Below, in pieces: positions 15,605 through 23,068 of a DNA stretch of 23,068 nucleotides. A program made the translations under genes and the position numbers. This DNA is from an uncultured bacterium. GTDB lineage: Bacteria; Bacillota; Clostridia; Lachnospirales; Lachnospiraceae. The stretch covers positions 1 to 23,068 of the forward strand of contig CAJMMH010000004.1 of assembly GCA_905214365.1 (NCBI GenBank), given 5' to 3'. Under the pieces are notes generated by a model. The model was not told the origin of the DNA and did no database searches. It was given only the letters and a program-made list of their open reading frames with translations. Position 1 is the first letter of the stretch; every line of letters starts with the position of its first letter.

Positions 15605-16731
15605 GGTATGGGTTTACAACGGGAAGCTGCGCGGCGGCAGCGGCAAAGGCGGCGGCGTACATGCTTCTGACCGGAAGGCGCAGGGAAACGATCCGCATTA
15701 TGACGCCGAAGGGAATCGCGTTTGACGCAAAGCTGCAGGATATCGTTCGGGAAGAGAAGCAGGTCAGCTGCGCGGTGGAAAAGGACGGGGGCGATGATCC
15801 GGATATTACGACGGGCGCGTTAGTGTACGCAAGCGTTTCCTTTCAGCAGATATCCGGAGAAAAGCGAATTGAAATCGACGGCGGCCTTGGCGTCGGCAGA
15901 GTAACAAGACCGGGGATGGATCAGCCGGTCGGAAATGCGGCGATCAATCATGTGCCGCGGGAAATGATTGAGAGGGAAGTGCTGGAGGTCTGTGCCGCAG
16001 CCGATTATAAGGGCGGACTGAAGGTAATGATTTCGATCCCGGACGGCGTGAAGCTGGCGGAAAAAACGTTCAATCCGAGACTTGGCATTGTCGGCGGGAT
16101 TTCTGTTCTTGGAACCAGCGGTGTTGTCGAGCCAATGAGCAGTCAGGCACTTCTGGATACGATCCGTCTGGAGCTGAAAATGAAGCGGGCAGACGGCTGG
16201 GAGATCGCGGCGGTATCGCCTGGAAATTATGGCCTGGACTTTATGAAAACGGCGTACGGCTATGATCTTGATGCCAGCATCAAGTGCAGCAATTTTATCG
16301 GCGCGTCGCTGGATATGGCAGGAGAGCTTGGGTTCCAGAGGCTGCTGCTGACCGGGCATATCGGAAAACTCGTCAAGGTCGCAGGCGGAATTATGAATAC
16401 GCACTCCCATGAGGGCGACTGCAGGATGGAGCTGATGGCGGCAGCAGGCCTTCGGGCAGGCGTAAAGCCGGAGATTCTGAAAAAAATACTGGACTGCGCA
16501 ACGACAACGGAGGCAATTGGTTTTCTGGAGCAGGAGAACATGACCGGACCGGTTATGGAGCTGCTGATGGAGCGGATTCAGTATTATCTGAACCGGCGTG
16601 CGGCAGATTCGATGCAGGTTGCGTGCATTATGTACGATAATCAGTACGGAGAACTGGCAAAAAGTGAACACGCGGAGGAGTTCCTGGAGGAACTGAAACA
16701 GACAGCGGCAAAAAAGAATGCTGCGGATTGA
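15601..16731 (+). CDS. cbiD: Cobalt-precorrin-5B C1-methyltransferase
   Basis: CbiD methylates C1 of the corrin ring using S-adenosylmethionine in the anaerobic pathway. It is unrelated to the other ring methylases. The 376-residue protein opens with the diagnostic YGFTTGSCAAAAAKAA block and continues with GRVTRPGMDQPVGNAAIN, ISVLGTSGVVEPMS and LTGHIGKLVKVAGGIMNTHS. The ATG at 15601 overlaps the cbiC stop by four bases and has AGGAAG six bases upstream. A GTG two codons earlier is possible but less likely. Confidence 0.96.
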   Translation: MRYGFTTGSCAAAAAKAAAYMLLTGRRRETIRIMTPKGIAFDAKLQDIVREEKQVSCAVEKDGGDDPDITTGALVYASVSFQQISGEKRIEIDGGLGVGRVTRPGMDQPVGNAAINHVPREMIEREVLEVCAAADYKGGLKVMISIPDGVKLAEKTFNPRLGIVGGISVLGTSGVVEPMSSQALLDTIRLELKMKRADGWEIAAVSPGNYGLDFMKTAYGYDLDASIKCSNFIGASLDMAGELGFQRLLLTGHIGKLVKVAGGIMNTHSHEGDCRMELMAAAGLRAGVKPEILKKILDCATTTEAIGFLEQENMTGPVMELLMERIQYYLNRRAADSMQVACIMYDNQYGELAKSEHAEEFLEELKQTAAKKNAAD

Positions 16732-16741
16732 GAGGAAAACT

Positions 16742-17500
16742 ATGGTATCATTTGTAGGGGCCGGGTGCGGCGCGGAGGATCTGATTACAGTACGCGGAAT
16801 GCGCCTGCTGCAGAATGCGGATCTGGTTATTTATGCCGGATCTCTGGTAAATCCGAAGCTGCTCTCTTACACAAAGGAAGGCTGCGAGTGCAGAAACAGC
16901 GCGCATATGACGCTGGATGAGGTGATCGACGCATTACGTCAGGGAGAGCAGGAAGAAAAGCGCATGGTGCGTCTGCATACCGGCGATCCGAGTATTTATG
17001 GGGCGATCCGTGAGCAGATGGACCGGCTGGAAGCACTTGGAATCCCATATGAAACATGTCCGGGAGTGACGGCATGCTTTGGCGCGGCGGCATCGATGAA
17101 CCTGGAGCTGACGCTTCCGGAGGTATCACAGAGTCTGATCATTACGCGGATGGCGGGAAGGACATCCGTGCCGCCGAAGGAAAGCATCGAAAGCTTTGCC
17201 GCGCATCATGCGACCATGGCAGTGTACCTGAGCGCAGGGCATTTAGAAGAGCTGTCCGAGCGGCTGATTGCGGGCGGATATGAACCGGATACGCCTGCGG
17301 CAATCGTATACAAGGCGACATGGCCGGAGGAGCTTTGCTGTCAGTGTACCGCTGCAACGCTTGGAGAAACCGGAAAGAAATACGGGATCCGGAAAACTGC
17401 GGTAGTCCTGGTCGGAGACGCGATTTCCCCGTCCGCATACGCGCTTTCCAGGCTGTATGCCCCCGATTTTGAAACCGAATACCGGAAAAAGAAGGAATAA
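16742..17500 (+). CDS. cbiF: Cobalt-precorrin-4 C11-methyltransferase
   Basis: This SAM-dependent tetrapyrrole methylase of 252 residues has the family glycine loop VGAGCGAEDLITVRG near the N-terminus, RLHTGDPSIYGAI around residue 80 and TCPGVTACFGAAASMN about 25 residues later. IITRMAGRTSVPPKE is the pattern I associate with CbiF/CobM. The start is the ATG at 16742 with AGAGGA (16731-16736) upstream. An earlier ATG at 16718 would add eight residues not seen in the family and lies inside cbiD. There are 87 bases between this gene and cbiG with no clear signal of their own. Confidence 0.94.
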   Translation: MVSFVGAGCGAEDLITVRGMRLLQNADLVIYAGSLVNPKLLSYTKEGCECRNSAHMTLDEVIDALRQGEQEEKRMVRLHTGDPSIYGAIREQMDRLEALGIPYETCPGVTACFGAAASMNLELTLPEVSQSLIITRMAGRTSVPPKESIESFAAHHATMAVYLSAGHLEELSERLIAGGYEPDTPAAIVYKATWPEELCCQCTAATLGETGKKYGIRKTAVVLVGDAISPSAYALSRLYAPDFETEYRKKKE

Positions 17501-17587
17501 AAAACGAAAGTAGAGTGATGCCGGACGGGAAAACGATGCGGGAAAGCAGAACATTGGAAAGAAAGTTGGGGCAGAAGGAGGAATTGG

Positions 17588-18673
17588 ATGGAACCGGTTG
17601 CGATTATCAGTTTTACACGAAGAGGGGACGCGCTTGCGCACAGGCTTGCGGAAATGCTGAAGCAGGACGGAGAGGACGCGGTTTGTGTCAGCAAATGCAG
17701 GCACGCGGAATCTTATACGCCGGTTCCGCTGGCAGAGTTCACCGGCGCGTGCTTTGAGAAACAGCAGGGGATGATTTTTGTCGGAGCGGCGGGAATTGCG
17801 GTTCGGAGTATTGCGCCGTATGTAAAGGACAAACTGCGCGATCCGTTTGTCATTGTCATGGATGAGGCCGGGCAGTATGTCATTCCGATTCTTTCCGGCC
17901 ATATCGGGCGTGCCAACGAATACGCGCGGCGGTTGGCCGCATTCTGCGAGGCGCAGGCTGTGATTACAACCGCAACCGATGTGAACGGATGCTTTGCCGC
18001 CGATCTGTTTGCACAGAAAAATAACTGTGCAATTGGCAGCCGCGAGGGGATTGTGCAGGTATCGTCTGCTGTGCTGGAAAAGAAGCAGATTACGGTGCGC
18101 TGGCAGGACAGGTACGCGGTTCTTTCTCCGGAAGGAAATGTGCTGCGGACGGGGCGCTTTGCGGAAGATGGATGCGATATGGAGAAACGTCAGGAAGGAC
18201 AGGCGGACTGCAGTCTGGCGGATATTATTATTTCGCCGTTTGAGTCAGACCGCGGGAAGGGAACGCTGTGGCTGATTCCGCGCTGCATCTGTGTTGGCTC
18301 CGGCTGCCGGAGAGGAAAGACGGCGGATGAAATTCTGGCGGTAATCCGGGAGTGCCTGAAGGAGCATCAGACAGCGCCGCAGGCAGTCTGCGCGCTGGCG
18401 TCGATTGACCGGAAAAAGGACGAGGAAGGATTGATTCAGGCGGCAAGGGCGTTTGGCACGGAGCTGATTACTTTTTCGGAAGAAGAACTGCGGCAGGTTC
18501 CGGGGACGTTTCAGGGTTCGGATTTTGTAAGGCAGACAGTTGGAATTGATAATGTATGTGCCAGAGCGGCGGTGGCTGCTTCCCAGGGGACGCTAGTTGC
18601 GGATAAGTACGCGAAAAACGGTGTAACTGCGGCAATTGCGCAGAGAAAGTGGGGGATTTCATTTGAAAAATAA
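17588..18673 (+). CDS. cbiG: Cobalt-precorrin-5A hydrolase
   Basis: CbiG opens the delta-lactone of cobalt-precorrin-5A and releases acetaldehyde, a step specific to the anaerobic route. The 361-residue protein has the usual N-terminal region (IISFTRRGDALAHRLAEML), a central block with FVGAAGIAVRSIAPYVKDK and ILSGHIGRANEYARRLA, and the C-terminal domain with CVGSGCRRGK, LASIDRKKDEEGL and FYS-like SEEELRQVPGTF. The start ATG has AAGGAGG (17575-17581) upstream, the strongest ribosome-binding site in the biosynthetic half. Its end overlaps the start of cbiH. Confidence 0.94.
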   Translation: MEPVAIISFTRRGDALAHRLAEMLKQDGEDAVCVSKCRHAESYTPVPLAEFTGACFEKQQGMIFVGAAGIAVRSIAPYVKDKLRDPFVIVMDEAGQYVIPILSGHIGRANEYARRLAAFCEAQAVITTATDVNGCFAADLFAQKNNCAIGSREGIVQVSSAVLEKKQITVRWQDRYAVLSPEGNVLRTGRFAEDGCDMEKRQEGQADCSLADIIISPFESDRGKGTLWLIPRCICVGSGCRRGKTADEILAVIRECLKEHQTAPQAVCALASIDRKKDEEGLIQAARAFGTELITFSEEELRQVPGTFQGSDFVRQTVGIDNVCARAAVAASQGTLVADKYAKNGVTAAIAQRKWGISFEK

Positions 18674-19406
18674 GGTTTATGTTGTGGGAATCGGGCCGGG
18701 CGCGCCGGAAATGATGACGCCGCAGGCAGCGGACGCGCTGAAGGAAAGCGATGTAATTGCCGGGTATCCGGTCTATTTGAAGCTGCTTGGCGGCGCGCTT
18801 GACGGCAAGCGGACCATCGTGACGCCGATGACAAAGGAGGAGGAGCGCTGCCGCCGCTGCTTTGAGGAAGCGCAGAAGGGGTGTACAGCGGCGATTGTAT
18901 GCAGCGGAGACGCTGGCGTATATGGAATGGCGTCCCTGATGTATGAGCTGCTGCCGGAATATCCTGATTGTGAGCTGGAAATCATTCCGGGAATCACGGC
19001 GGCGCTTGGAGGAGCGGCGCTTTTAGGCGCGCCGATCGGTCATGACTTCTGTGTGATTAGTCTGAGCGACCGGCTGACACCGTGGGAAGTGATTGAAAAA
19101 CGTCTGACGGCTGCGGCACAGGGGGATTTCTGCATGGCGATTTACAATCCATCGAGCAAGGGCCGCCCGGATTATCTGAAGCGCGCGTGTGAAATTCTGC
19201 TGCGCACATTAAAGCCGGATCAGCCCTGCGGTTGGGCACGGAATATCGCCAGAGAAGGAACACAGACGAAAATCTGTACGCTGGAGGAACTGAAAGAAGA
19301 GCAGGTCGATATGTTTACAACGGTGTTTATCGGAAACTCACAGAGCAAAGTGATAGACGGAAAACTGGTGACAGGACGCGGTTACCGGATAGGCAGGGAA
19401 GGCTGA
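18663..19406 (+). CDS. cbiH: Cobalt-precorrin-3 C17-methyltransferase
   Basis: CbiH methylates C17 and drives ring contraction using SAM. The protein is 247 residues from a TTG start at 18663 (KNKVYVVGIGPGAPEMMTP follows), with a GGGGG-type binding site about seven bases upstream. It overlaps the end of cbiG by 11 bases. No in-frame ATG gives a complete glycine loop. Family blocks are VCSGDAGVYGMASLMYEL, IIPGITAALGGAALLGAP, HDFCVISLSDRLTPW and MAIYNPSSKGRPDYL. The C-terminal iron-sulfur extension seen in some homologues is absent. Confidence 0.93.
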   Translation: MKNKVYVVGIGPGAPEMMTPQAADALKESDVIAGYPVYLKLLGGALDGKRTIVTPMTKEEERCRRCFEEAQKGCTAAIVCSGDAGVYGMASLMYELLPEYPDCELEIIPGITAALGGAALLGAPIGHDFCVISLSDRLTPWEVIEKRLTAAAQGDFCMAIYNPSSKGRPDYLKRACEILLRTLKPDQPCGWARNIAREGTQTKICTLEELKEEQVDMFTTVFIGNSQSKVIDGKLVTGRGYRIGREG

Positions 19407-21487
19407 TGATGGAAACGATACAAGTGCTGATATTTGCCGGGACAACGGAGGGACGGCAGCTAGCGGAGCTGCTGGCAGACGCGGGAATCGGCTGCAGCGT
19501 GTGCGTGGCGACTGAGTATGCGCAGGAGCTGATGAATACGGACGGACTGACGGTTCACTGCGGCCGACTGACCGAGGAGGAGATGCGGACGCTGATCCGG
19601 ACGGAACAGCCCAGGGTTGTGGTAGACGCAACGCATCCGTACGCGGCGATTGTTTCGGAGAATATAAAAAAAGCGGCCTGGGAGGCGCAGACAGTGCTGA
19701 TTCGTCTCAGAAGGAATACAGACAGCGGCGAACAGGGCATCCGGACGTTTCCGACGCACGAGAGCTGCAGCCGCTGGCTGGAGCAGCAGGAGGGAAATAT
19801 TCTGCTGACGACAGGAAGCAAGGATCTTGGTACCTATGCCGGAAAGGAATTGCTGCGAAGCCGGCTGTACGTCCGCGTACTTCCAAGCGAGGAAAGCATC
19901 CGTCTGTGCAGAGAGCAGGGCCTGACCGGAAGACAGATCATTGCCATGCAGGGGCCGTTTTCCAGGCAGATGAATGAGCGGATGTTAGAGGAATACGCGA
20001 TTGACTGGATGGTGACCAAGCAGAGCGGCCGCGCGGGCGGTTTTGAAGAAAAAATAGAGGCGGCAAAGCATTGCCAGGTCGGGATCTGCGTCATTCTGCC
20101 GCCGTCGGAAGAAGCCGCGCGGCAGAATGAGGAAAAACAGCAGGAAACGGAAACTGCGGTCTGTGTCTGTGAAAGTGTCTGCGATACCGCAGAAAAGCTG
20201 GAAAAAATGCTGGGAAGGGAAATCCGCTTAGCACGCAGAAGACACATTGTGCTTGCCGGAATCGGGATGGGAAATCCGGATTCCATGACAAGAGAGAGCT
20301 ATCGCACGTTTGAGGAAGCGCAGGTAATATTCGGGGCGGCAAGGATGCTGGAGGGACTGCCGGGACGCGCCGAAAAGGTTCCGTATTACCGCGCCGCGGA
20401 TATCATTCCGTATTTGCAGGCACATCCGGAATATACGGACGCGGCGGTTGCGTTTTCCGGCGACAGCGGCTATTACAGCGGCGCGCAGGCGATGAAGCAG
20501 GCACTTGATTTGGCAGAGCAGAGCGGCGCGCTGAAGGCAGATACCATGATCCTTCCGGGAATCTCATCGGTCAGCGCGCTGGCGGCACGGCTTAGCGTCA
20601 GCTGGGAGGATGCGGTATTAGAAAGCATCCATGGAAGAAAAAAGGACATTCTGCGCCTGGTGAGAGAACATAGCAAGGTATTTCTGCTTACATCCGGAAA
20701 GGAAGATCTGGAGCTGCTGAGCGAAAAGCTGTGTCAGGCAGGCTGCAGTAGCGCAATTATTTATGCGGGATACCGGCTTTCATATCCGGAGGAGCGGGTT
20801 GTTCGTTTCACGCCTGGAGAGCCTCTGGAGGACTGTCCGCAGGGGCTGTATACCTGCCTGATTGTGAATCCGGACGCAAAAGCGCCGGTTCTGACTCCCG
20901 GTCTGGAGGATGAAAGCTTTGCGCGAACCAAAGTTCCGATGACAAAAAAGGAGGTTCGGGTGCTTTCTGTCAGTCAGCTGCAGCTGACGAAAAACGCGGT
21001 TGTATATGACGTTGGAAGCGGAACGGGATCGGTGACCGCGGAGTGTGCGCGTCTTTCACCGGATATCCGTGTATTTGCGCTGGAGCAGAAGGAGGAAGCG
21101 GCAGAGCTGACGCAGGAAAATGTCGGCAGACTGGGGCTGGAAAATGTCACGGTGATTCATGGAAAAGCACCGGAGGCATTTGACGGTCTGGAAGCGCCGA
21201 CCCATGTGTTTATCGGAGGAAGCAGCGGTCTGCTCTGCGATATTTTATCCGCGCTTCAAAAGAAAATTGCCGGGAAGTATGAGAAAGTCCGCGTGGTTGT
21301 CAACGCCGTTTCACTGGAAACCATTGCGGAAGTAACAAAAGCGGTAAAGGAGTATCCGACAGAGCAGGTACAATTGGTTCAGGTGCAGGCAAGCCGCGCA
21401 AAGGAGCTTGGCCGCTATCACCTGATGCAGGCGGAAAATCCGGTCTTGATTGCGTCATTTGACCTGCTGTCATTGCAGGAGCCGTGA
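19406..21487 (+). CDS. cbiJET: CbiJ-CbiE-CbiT triple fusion (reductase plus C5 and C15 methyltransferases)
   Basis: This single 693-residue protein covers three late steps. Residues about 1-235 are a cobalt-precorrin-6A reductase (VLIFAGTTEGRQLAELL, VVDATHPYAAIVSENI, LLTTGSKDLGTY, MQGPFSRQMN). Residues about 280-490 are CbiE, the C5-methyltransferase (IVLAGIGMGNPDSMT, AFSGDSGYYSGA, ILPGISSVSALAARL). Residues about 495-690 are CbiT, the C15-methyltransferase and decarboxylase, with SAM loop DVGSGTGSVTAE (535-546) and FIGGSSGLL (602-610). CbiE-CbiT fusion is known (CobL); having CbiJ in front is less usual. The linker (236-279) is Glu/Gln-rich and contains CVCESVC. The start overlaps the cbiH stop (TGATGATG); the second ATG at 19409 has better spacing from GGGAAGG and could be used instead. 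Confidence 0.94.
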   Translation: MMETIQVLIFAGTTEGRQLAELLADAGIGCSVCVATEYAQELMNTDGLTVHCGRLTEEEMRTLIRTEQPRVVVDATHPYAAIVSENIKKAAWEAQTVLIRLRRNTDSGEQGIRTFPTHESCSRWLEQQEGNILLTTGSKDLGTYAGKELLRSRLYVRVLPSEESIRLCREQGLTGRQIIAMQGPFSRQMNERMLEEYAIDWMVTKQSGRAGGFEEKIEAAKHCQVGICVILPPSEEAARQNEEKQQETETAVCVCESVCDTAEKLEKMLGREIRLARRRHIVLAGIGMGNPDSMTRESYRTFEEAQVIFGAARMLEGLPGRAEKVPYYRAADIIPYLQAHPEYTDAAVAFSGDSGYYSGAQAMKQALDLAEQSGALKADTMILPGISSVSALAARLSVSWEDAVLESIHGRKKDILRLVREHSKVFLLTSGKEDLELLSEKLCQAGCSSAIIYAGYRLSYPEERVVRFTPGEPLEDCPQGLYTCLIVNPDAKAPVLTPGLEDESFARTKVPMTKKEVRVLSVSQLQLTKNAVVYDVGSGTGSVTAECARLSPDIRVFALEQKEEAAELTQENVGRLGLENVTVIHGKAPEAFDGLEAPTHVFIGGSSGLLCDILSALQKKIAGKYEKVRVVVNAVSLETIAEVTKAVKEYPTEQVQLVQVQASRAKELGRYHLMQAENPVLIASFDLLSLQEP

Positions 21488-21525
21488 GCGGGTAAAGCGG
21501 AATGGAAGGAAAGTGAGAGACAGGA

Positions 21526-23019
21526 ATGAAAACAGAAAAACGGGGAGCCAGAGTGATGATTGCCGCGCCGCAGAGCGGAAGCGGCAAAACGACGATTACC
21601 TGCGCGCTTCTCTGTGCGTTAAAGGCACGGGGACTGAAGCTGGAATCCTTTAAGTGCGGGCCGGATTATATTGACCCGATGTTTCATAAAACGGTTCTTG
21701 GAATCGAATCCGGAAACCTGGATCCGTTTTTTATGGAGGATGCGATGGCGCGTCAGCTGCTGGGGCGAGGGGAAGAGGAACGGGATCTTGCAGTGATCGA
21801 AGGCGTTATGGGACTGTATGATGGATTGGGCGGAATCCGGGAAGAGGCATCTTCCTACGCGTTGGCAAAGGCGACCGGCACGCCGGTGCTTCTCACGGTC
21901 AATGCAAGAGGGATGGGACGTTCTCTGCTGGCGCTTCTTGCCGGTTTTCTGCAATATGATACCGCGCATCTGATCCGTGGCGTGATCCTGAACCAGACAT
22001 CTGCTTCGTTTGCAGCGGTTCTTGGCAGGGAAATCGAAGCGGCCTTCGGCATTCCGATCGTCGCTTCTTTTCCGGTCTGCAGCGAGCTGAAGCTGGAAAG
22101 TCGTCATCTGGGACTGGTATTGCCGGAGGAGCAGAAGGACTTGCGGCAGAAGATAGAAAAGGCCGCGGAACTTTTGGCAGAGCATGCGGATCTGGACGCA
22201 ATTCTGAACATTGCGGAAACCGCAAAAGTAATTTTCGAACCGGAAACCATGCAGGTTTCCAAGCCGGAGAGCGTGCAAATTACCGATCCGGGGACAGTAC
22301 GGATTCAGGCGCAGGAGGAGGGGCAGATTTTCAAAGAGGAGACAGCGCAGATTTCCGGACAGCAGCAGGAAAATAAACCGCCGGTACGTGTCGGAGTTGC
22401 GCAGGACGAAGCGTTTTGCTTTTATTACAAAGAGAATCTGAGGCTGTTGGAGGAGGCGGGAGCGAGACTGGAGTTTTTTTCTCCAATTCACGATCATAAG
22501 CTTCCCGACGGATTAGATGGAATTTTGCTCGGAGGAGGGTATCCGGAGCTGCATCTGAAGGAGCTTGCGGATAATAAAAGCATGAGAAGCTCCATCTGTG
22601 ACGCATTGCAGGCCGGAATGCCGTCATTAGCGGAATGCGGGGGCTTTATGTATCTTCACGATGAGATTCAGGATCAGGAAGGAAACTGGTATCCCATGGC
22701 GGGAGTCATTCATGCGGCGTGCAGCCGTCAGGAGAAGCTGGTACGCTTTGGATACCTGACACTGACCTCAAAGACAGACAGCTTTCTTCTGCCAGGCGAA
22801 ACCATCCGCGGCCATGAGTTTCACTACTATGATAGTACCGATAATGGAAATGCGGCTCTGGCCGAAAAGCCGACAGGAAAGCGGAGCTGGGAATGCGTAC
22901 ATGCCGGTCCGGCCTATTGGTGGGGATTTGCACATCTTTCTTACTGCTCCAATCCACAGTTTGCCTCGCGGTTTGTTGCATGCTGCCGGTCATATCGGGA
23001 ACAGCCAGAGCATGTTTGA
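21526..23019 (+). CDS. cbiA: Cobyrinate a,c-diamide synthase
   Basis: CbiA amidates the a and c side chains of cobyrinate using ATP and glutamine. The 497-residue protein has an N-terminal DTB-synthetase-like domain with P-loop APQSGSGKTT (14-23), KCGPDYIDPMFH and IEGVMGLYDGL. It ends with a class I glutamine amidotransferase domain with GILLGGGYPELH, catalytic Cys371 in LAECGGF and a late His in GFAHLSY. Between the domains, at residues 239-278, sit five degenerate eight-residue repeats, making it longer than the usual 450-460. The start ATG follows ACAGGA. It is the last gene here. A hairpin typical of an insertion sequence begins seven bases after the stop, so the operon may be interrupted or may end at this point. 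Confidence 0.95.
   Translation: MKTEKRGARVMIAAPQSGSGKTTITCALLCALKARGLKLESFKCGPDYIDPMFHKTVLGIESGNLDPFFMEDAMARQLLGRGEEERDLAVIEGVMGLYDGLGGIREEASSYALAKATGTPVLLTVNARGMGRSLLALLAGFLQYDTAHLIRGVILNQTSASFAAVLGREIEAAFGIPIVASFPVCSELKLESRHLGLVLPEEQKDLRQKIEKAAELLAEHADLDAILNIAETAKVIFEPETMQVSKPESVQITDPGTVRIQAQEEGQIFKEETAQISGQQQENKPPVRVGVAQDEAFCFYYKENLRLLEEAGARLEFFSPIHDHKLPDGLDGILLGGGYPELHLKELADNKSMRSSICDALQAGMPSLAECGGFMYLHDEIQDQEGNWYPMAGVIHAACSRQEKLVRFGYLTLTSKTDSFLLPGETIRGHEFHYYDSTDNGNAALAEKPTGKRSWECVHAGPAYWWGFAHLSYCSNPQFASRFVACCRSYREQPEHV
22240..22359 (+). repeat. Five 24-bp tandem repeats in the cbiA inter-domain linker
   Basis: In frame, consecutive 24-base units encode PETMQVSK, PESVQITD, PGTVRIQA, QEEGQIFK and EETAQISG. 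The pattern is a polar residue at the start, Gln or Arg at position 5, a beta-branched residue or Ile at position 6 and a polar residue at position 8. The DNA has drifted but the eight-residue period is clear. It lies between the ATPase and amidotransferase domains. Confidence 0.6.
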
Positions 23020-23025
23020 AATAGG

Positions 23026-23068
23026 GCTACCGCAATCCCACTGGCTTTAGACGGTGGGTTAAGGTAGC
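23026..23068. mobile_element. Two-tier hairpin resembling an IS200/IS605-family end
   Basis: GCTACC (23026-23031) pairs with GGTAGC (23063-23068) and encloses CCCAC (23037-23041) pairing with GTGGG (23054-23058). The inner stem continues with T-G and G-C pairs, one mismatch and C-G around a TTTA loop. A CCCAC...CTTTAG...GTGGG hairpin is typical of the subterminal palindromes of IS200/IS605 elements, which carry tnpB and its guide RNA. The window ends here, so neither the transposase nor the orientation can be seen. It could instead be an operon-end hairpin, but no T tract is visible. Confidence 0.5.

Noticed and set aside
15820..16671. 283-codon open frame on the minus strand
   Set aside because: It is antisense to cbiD, which carries full family motifs. 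The minus-strand product is rich in Cys, His and Arg with no domain pattern.
21619..22497. 292-codon open frame on the minus strand
   Set aside because: It is antisense to the well-supported cbiA, with no ribosome-binding site or motif.
1..23068. tRNA, rRNA or CRISPR array
   Set aside because: I saw no cloverleaf with a CCA-type end, no rRNA-like block and no regularly spaced identical repeats with unique spacers by eye. A tRNAscan or CRISPR finder run was not possible.

Overview
The window looks like chromosomal DNA from an anaerobic, gut-type Bacillota, most likely Lachnospiraceae. The reasons are strong AGGAGG-like ribosome-binding sites, clostridial-style near-consensus promoters, the oxygen-independent (cbi) route to cobalamin, NEAT-like lipoproteins, and an unusual exported CbiK. 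The family assignment is inference.

Layout. (a) 1-2855: the 3' part of an AT-rich type I restriction gene (hsdR), cut by the window edge. It is followed by a short minus-strand coding remnant (about 2882-3067). (b) 3108-8177: a carbohydrate module with a TTGACA-N17-TACACT promoter, a cytoplasmic GH27 alpha-galactosidase-like enzyme, and a large DUF5107/TPR protein. (c) 8178-9363: a gene-free, signal-dense regulatory region. It holds an OmpR-type repeat operator and promoter leading only to a terminator (a possible small RNA), two inverted copies of a structured repeat, an extended -10 promoter, a cobalamin riboswitch with a readable terminator/antiterminator platform, and a multi-hairpin leader. 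(d) 9364-23019: one long, tightly packed operon in the order exported cbiK, NEAT-like lipoprotein, substrate-binding lipoprotein, FecCD/BtuC permease, BtuD-like ATPase with an extra C-terminal domain, cbiC, cbiD, cbiF, cbiG, cbiH, a cbiJ-cbiE-cbiT triple fusion, and cbiA. (e) 23026-23068: a two-tier hairpin resembling an IS200/IS605-family end, just after cbiA and running to the window edge.

How it works together. One riboswitch-controlled transcript seems to serve two tasks. The first five genes form a cell-surface capture and import system for a metal-tetrapyrrole or corrinoid, with a chelatase placed outside the membrane. The next seven carry out corrin-ring synthesis from cobalt-precorrin-3 to cobyrinate a,c-diamide. 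CbiL, CbiP, CbiB and the nucleotide-loop enzymes are not in the window. The least familiar items are the exported chelatase with its NEAT-like partner and the fused ATPase, the repeat family flanking the riboswitch, and the possible small RNA upstream.
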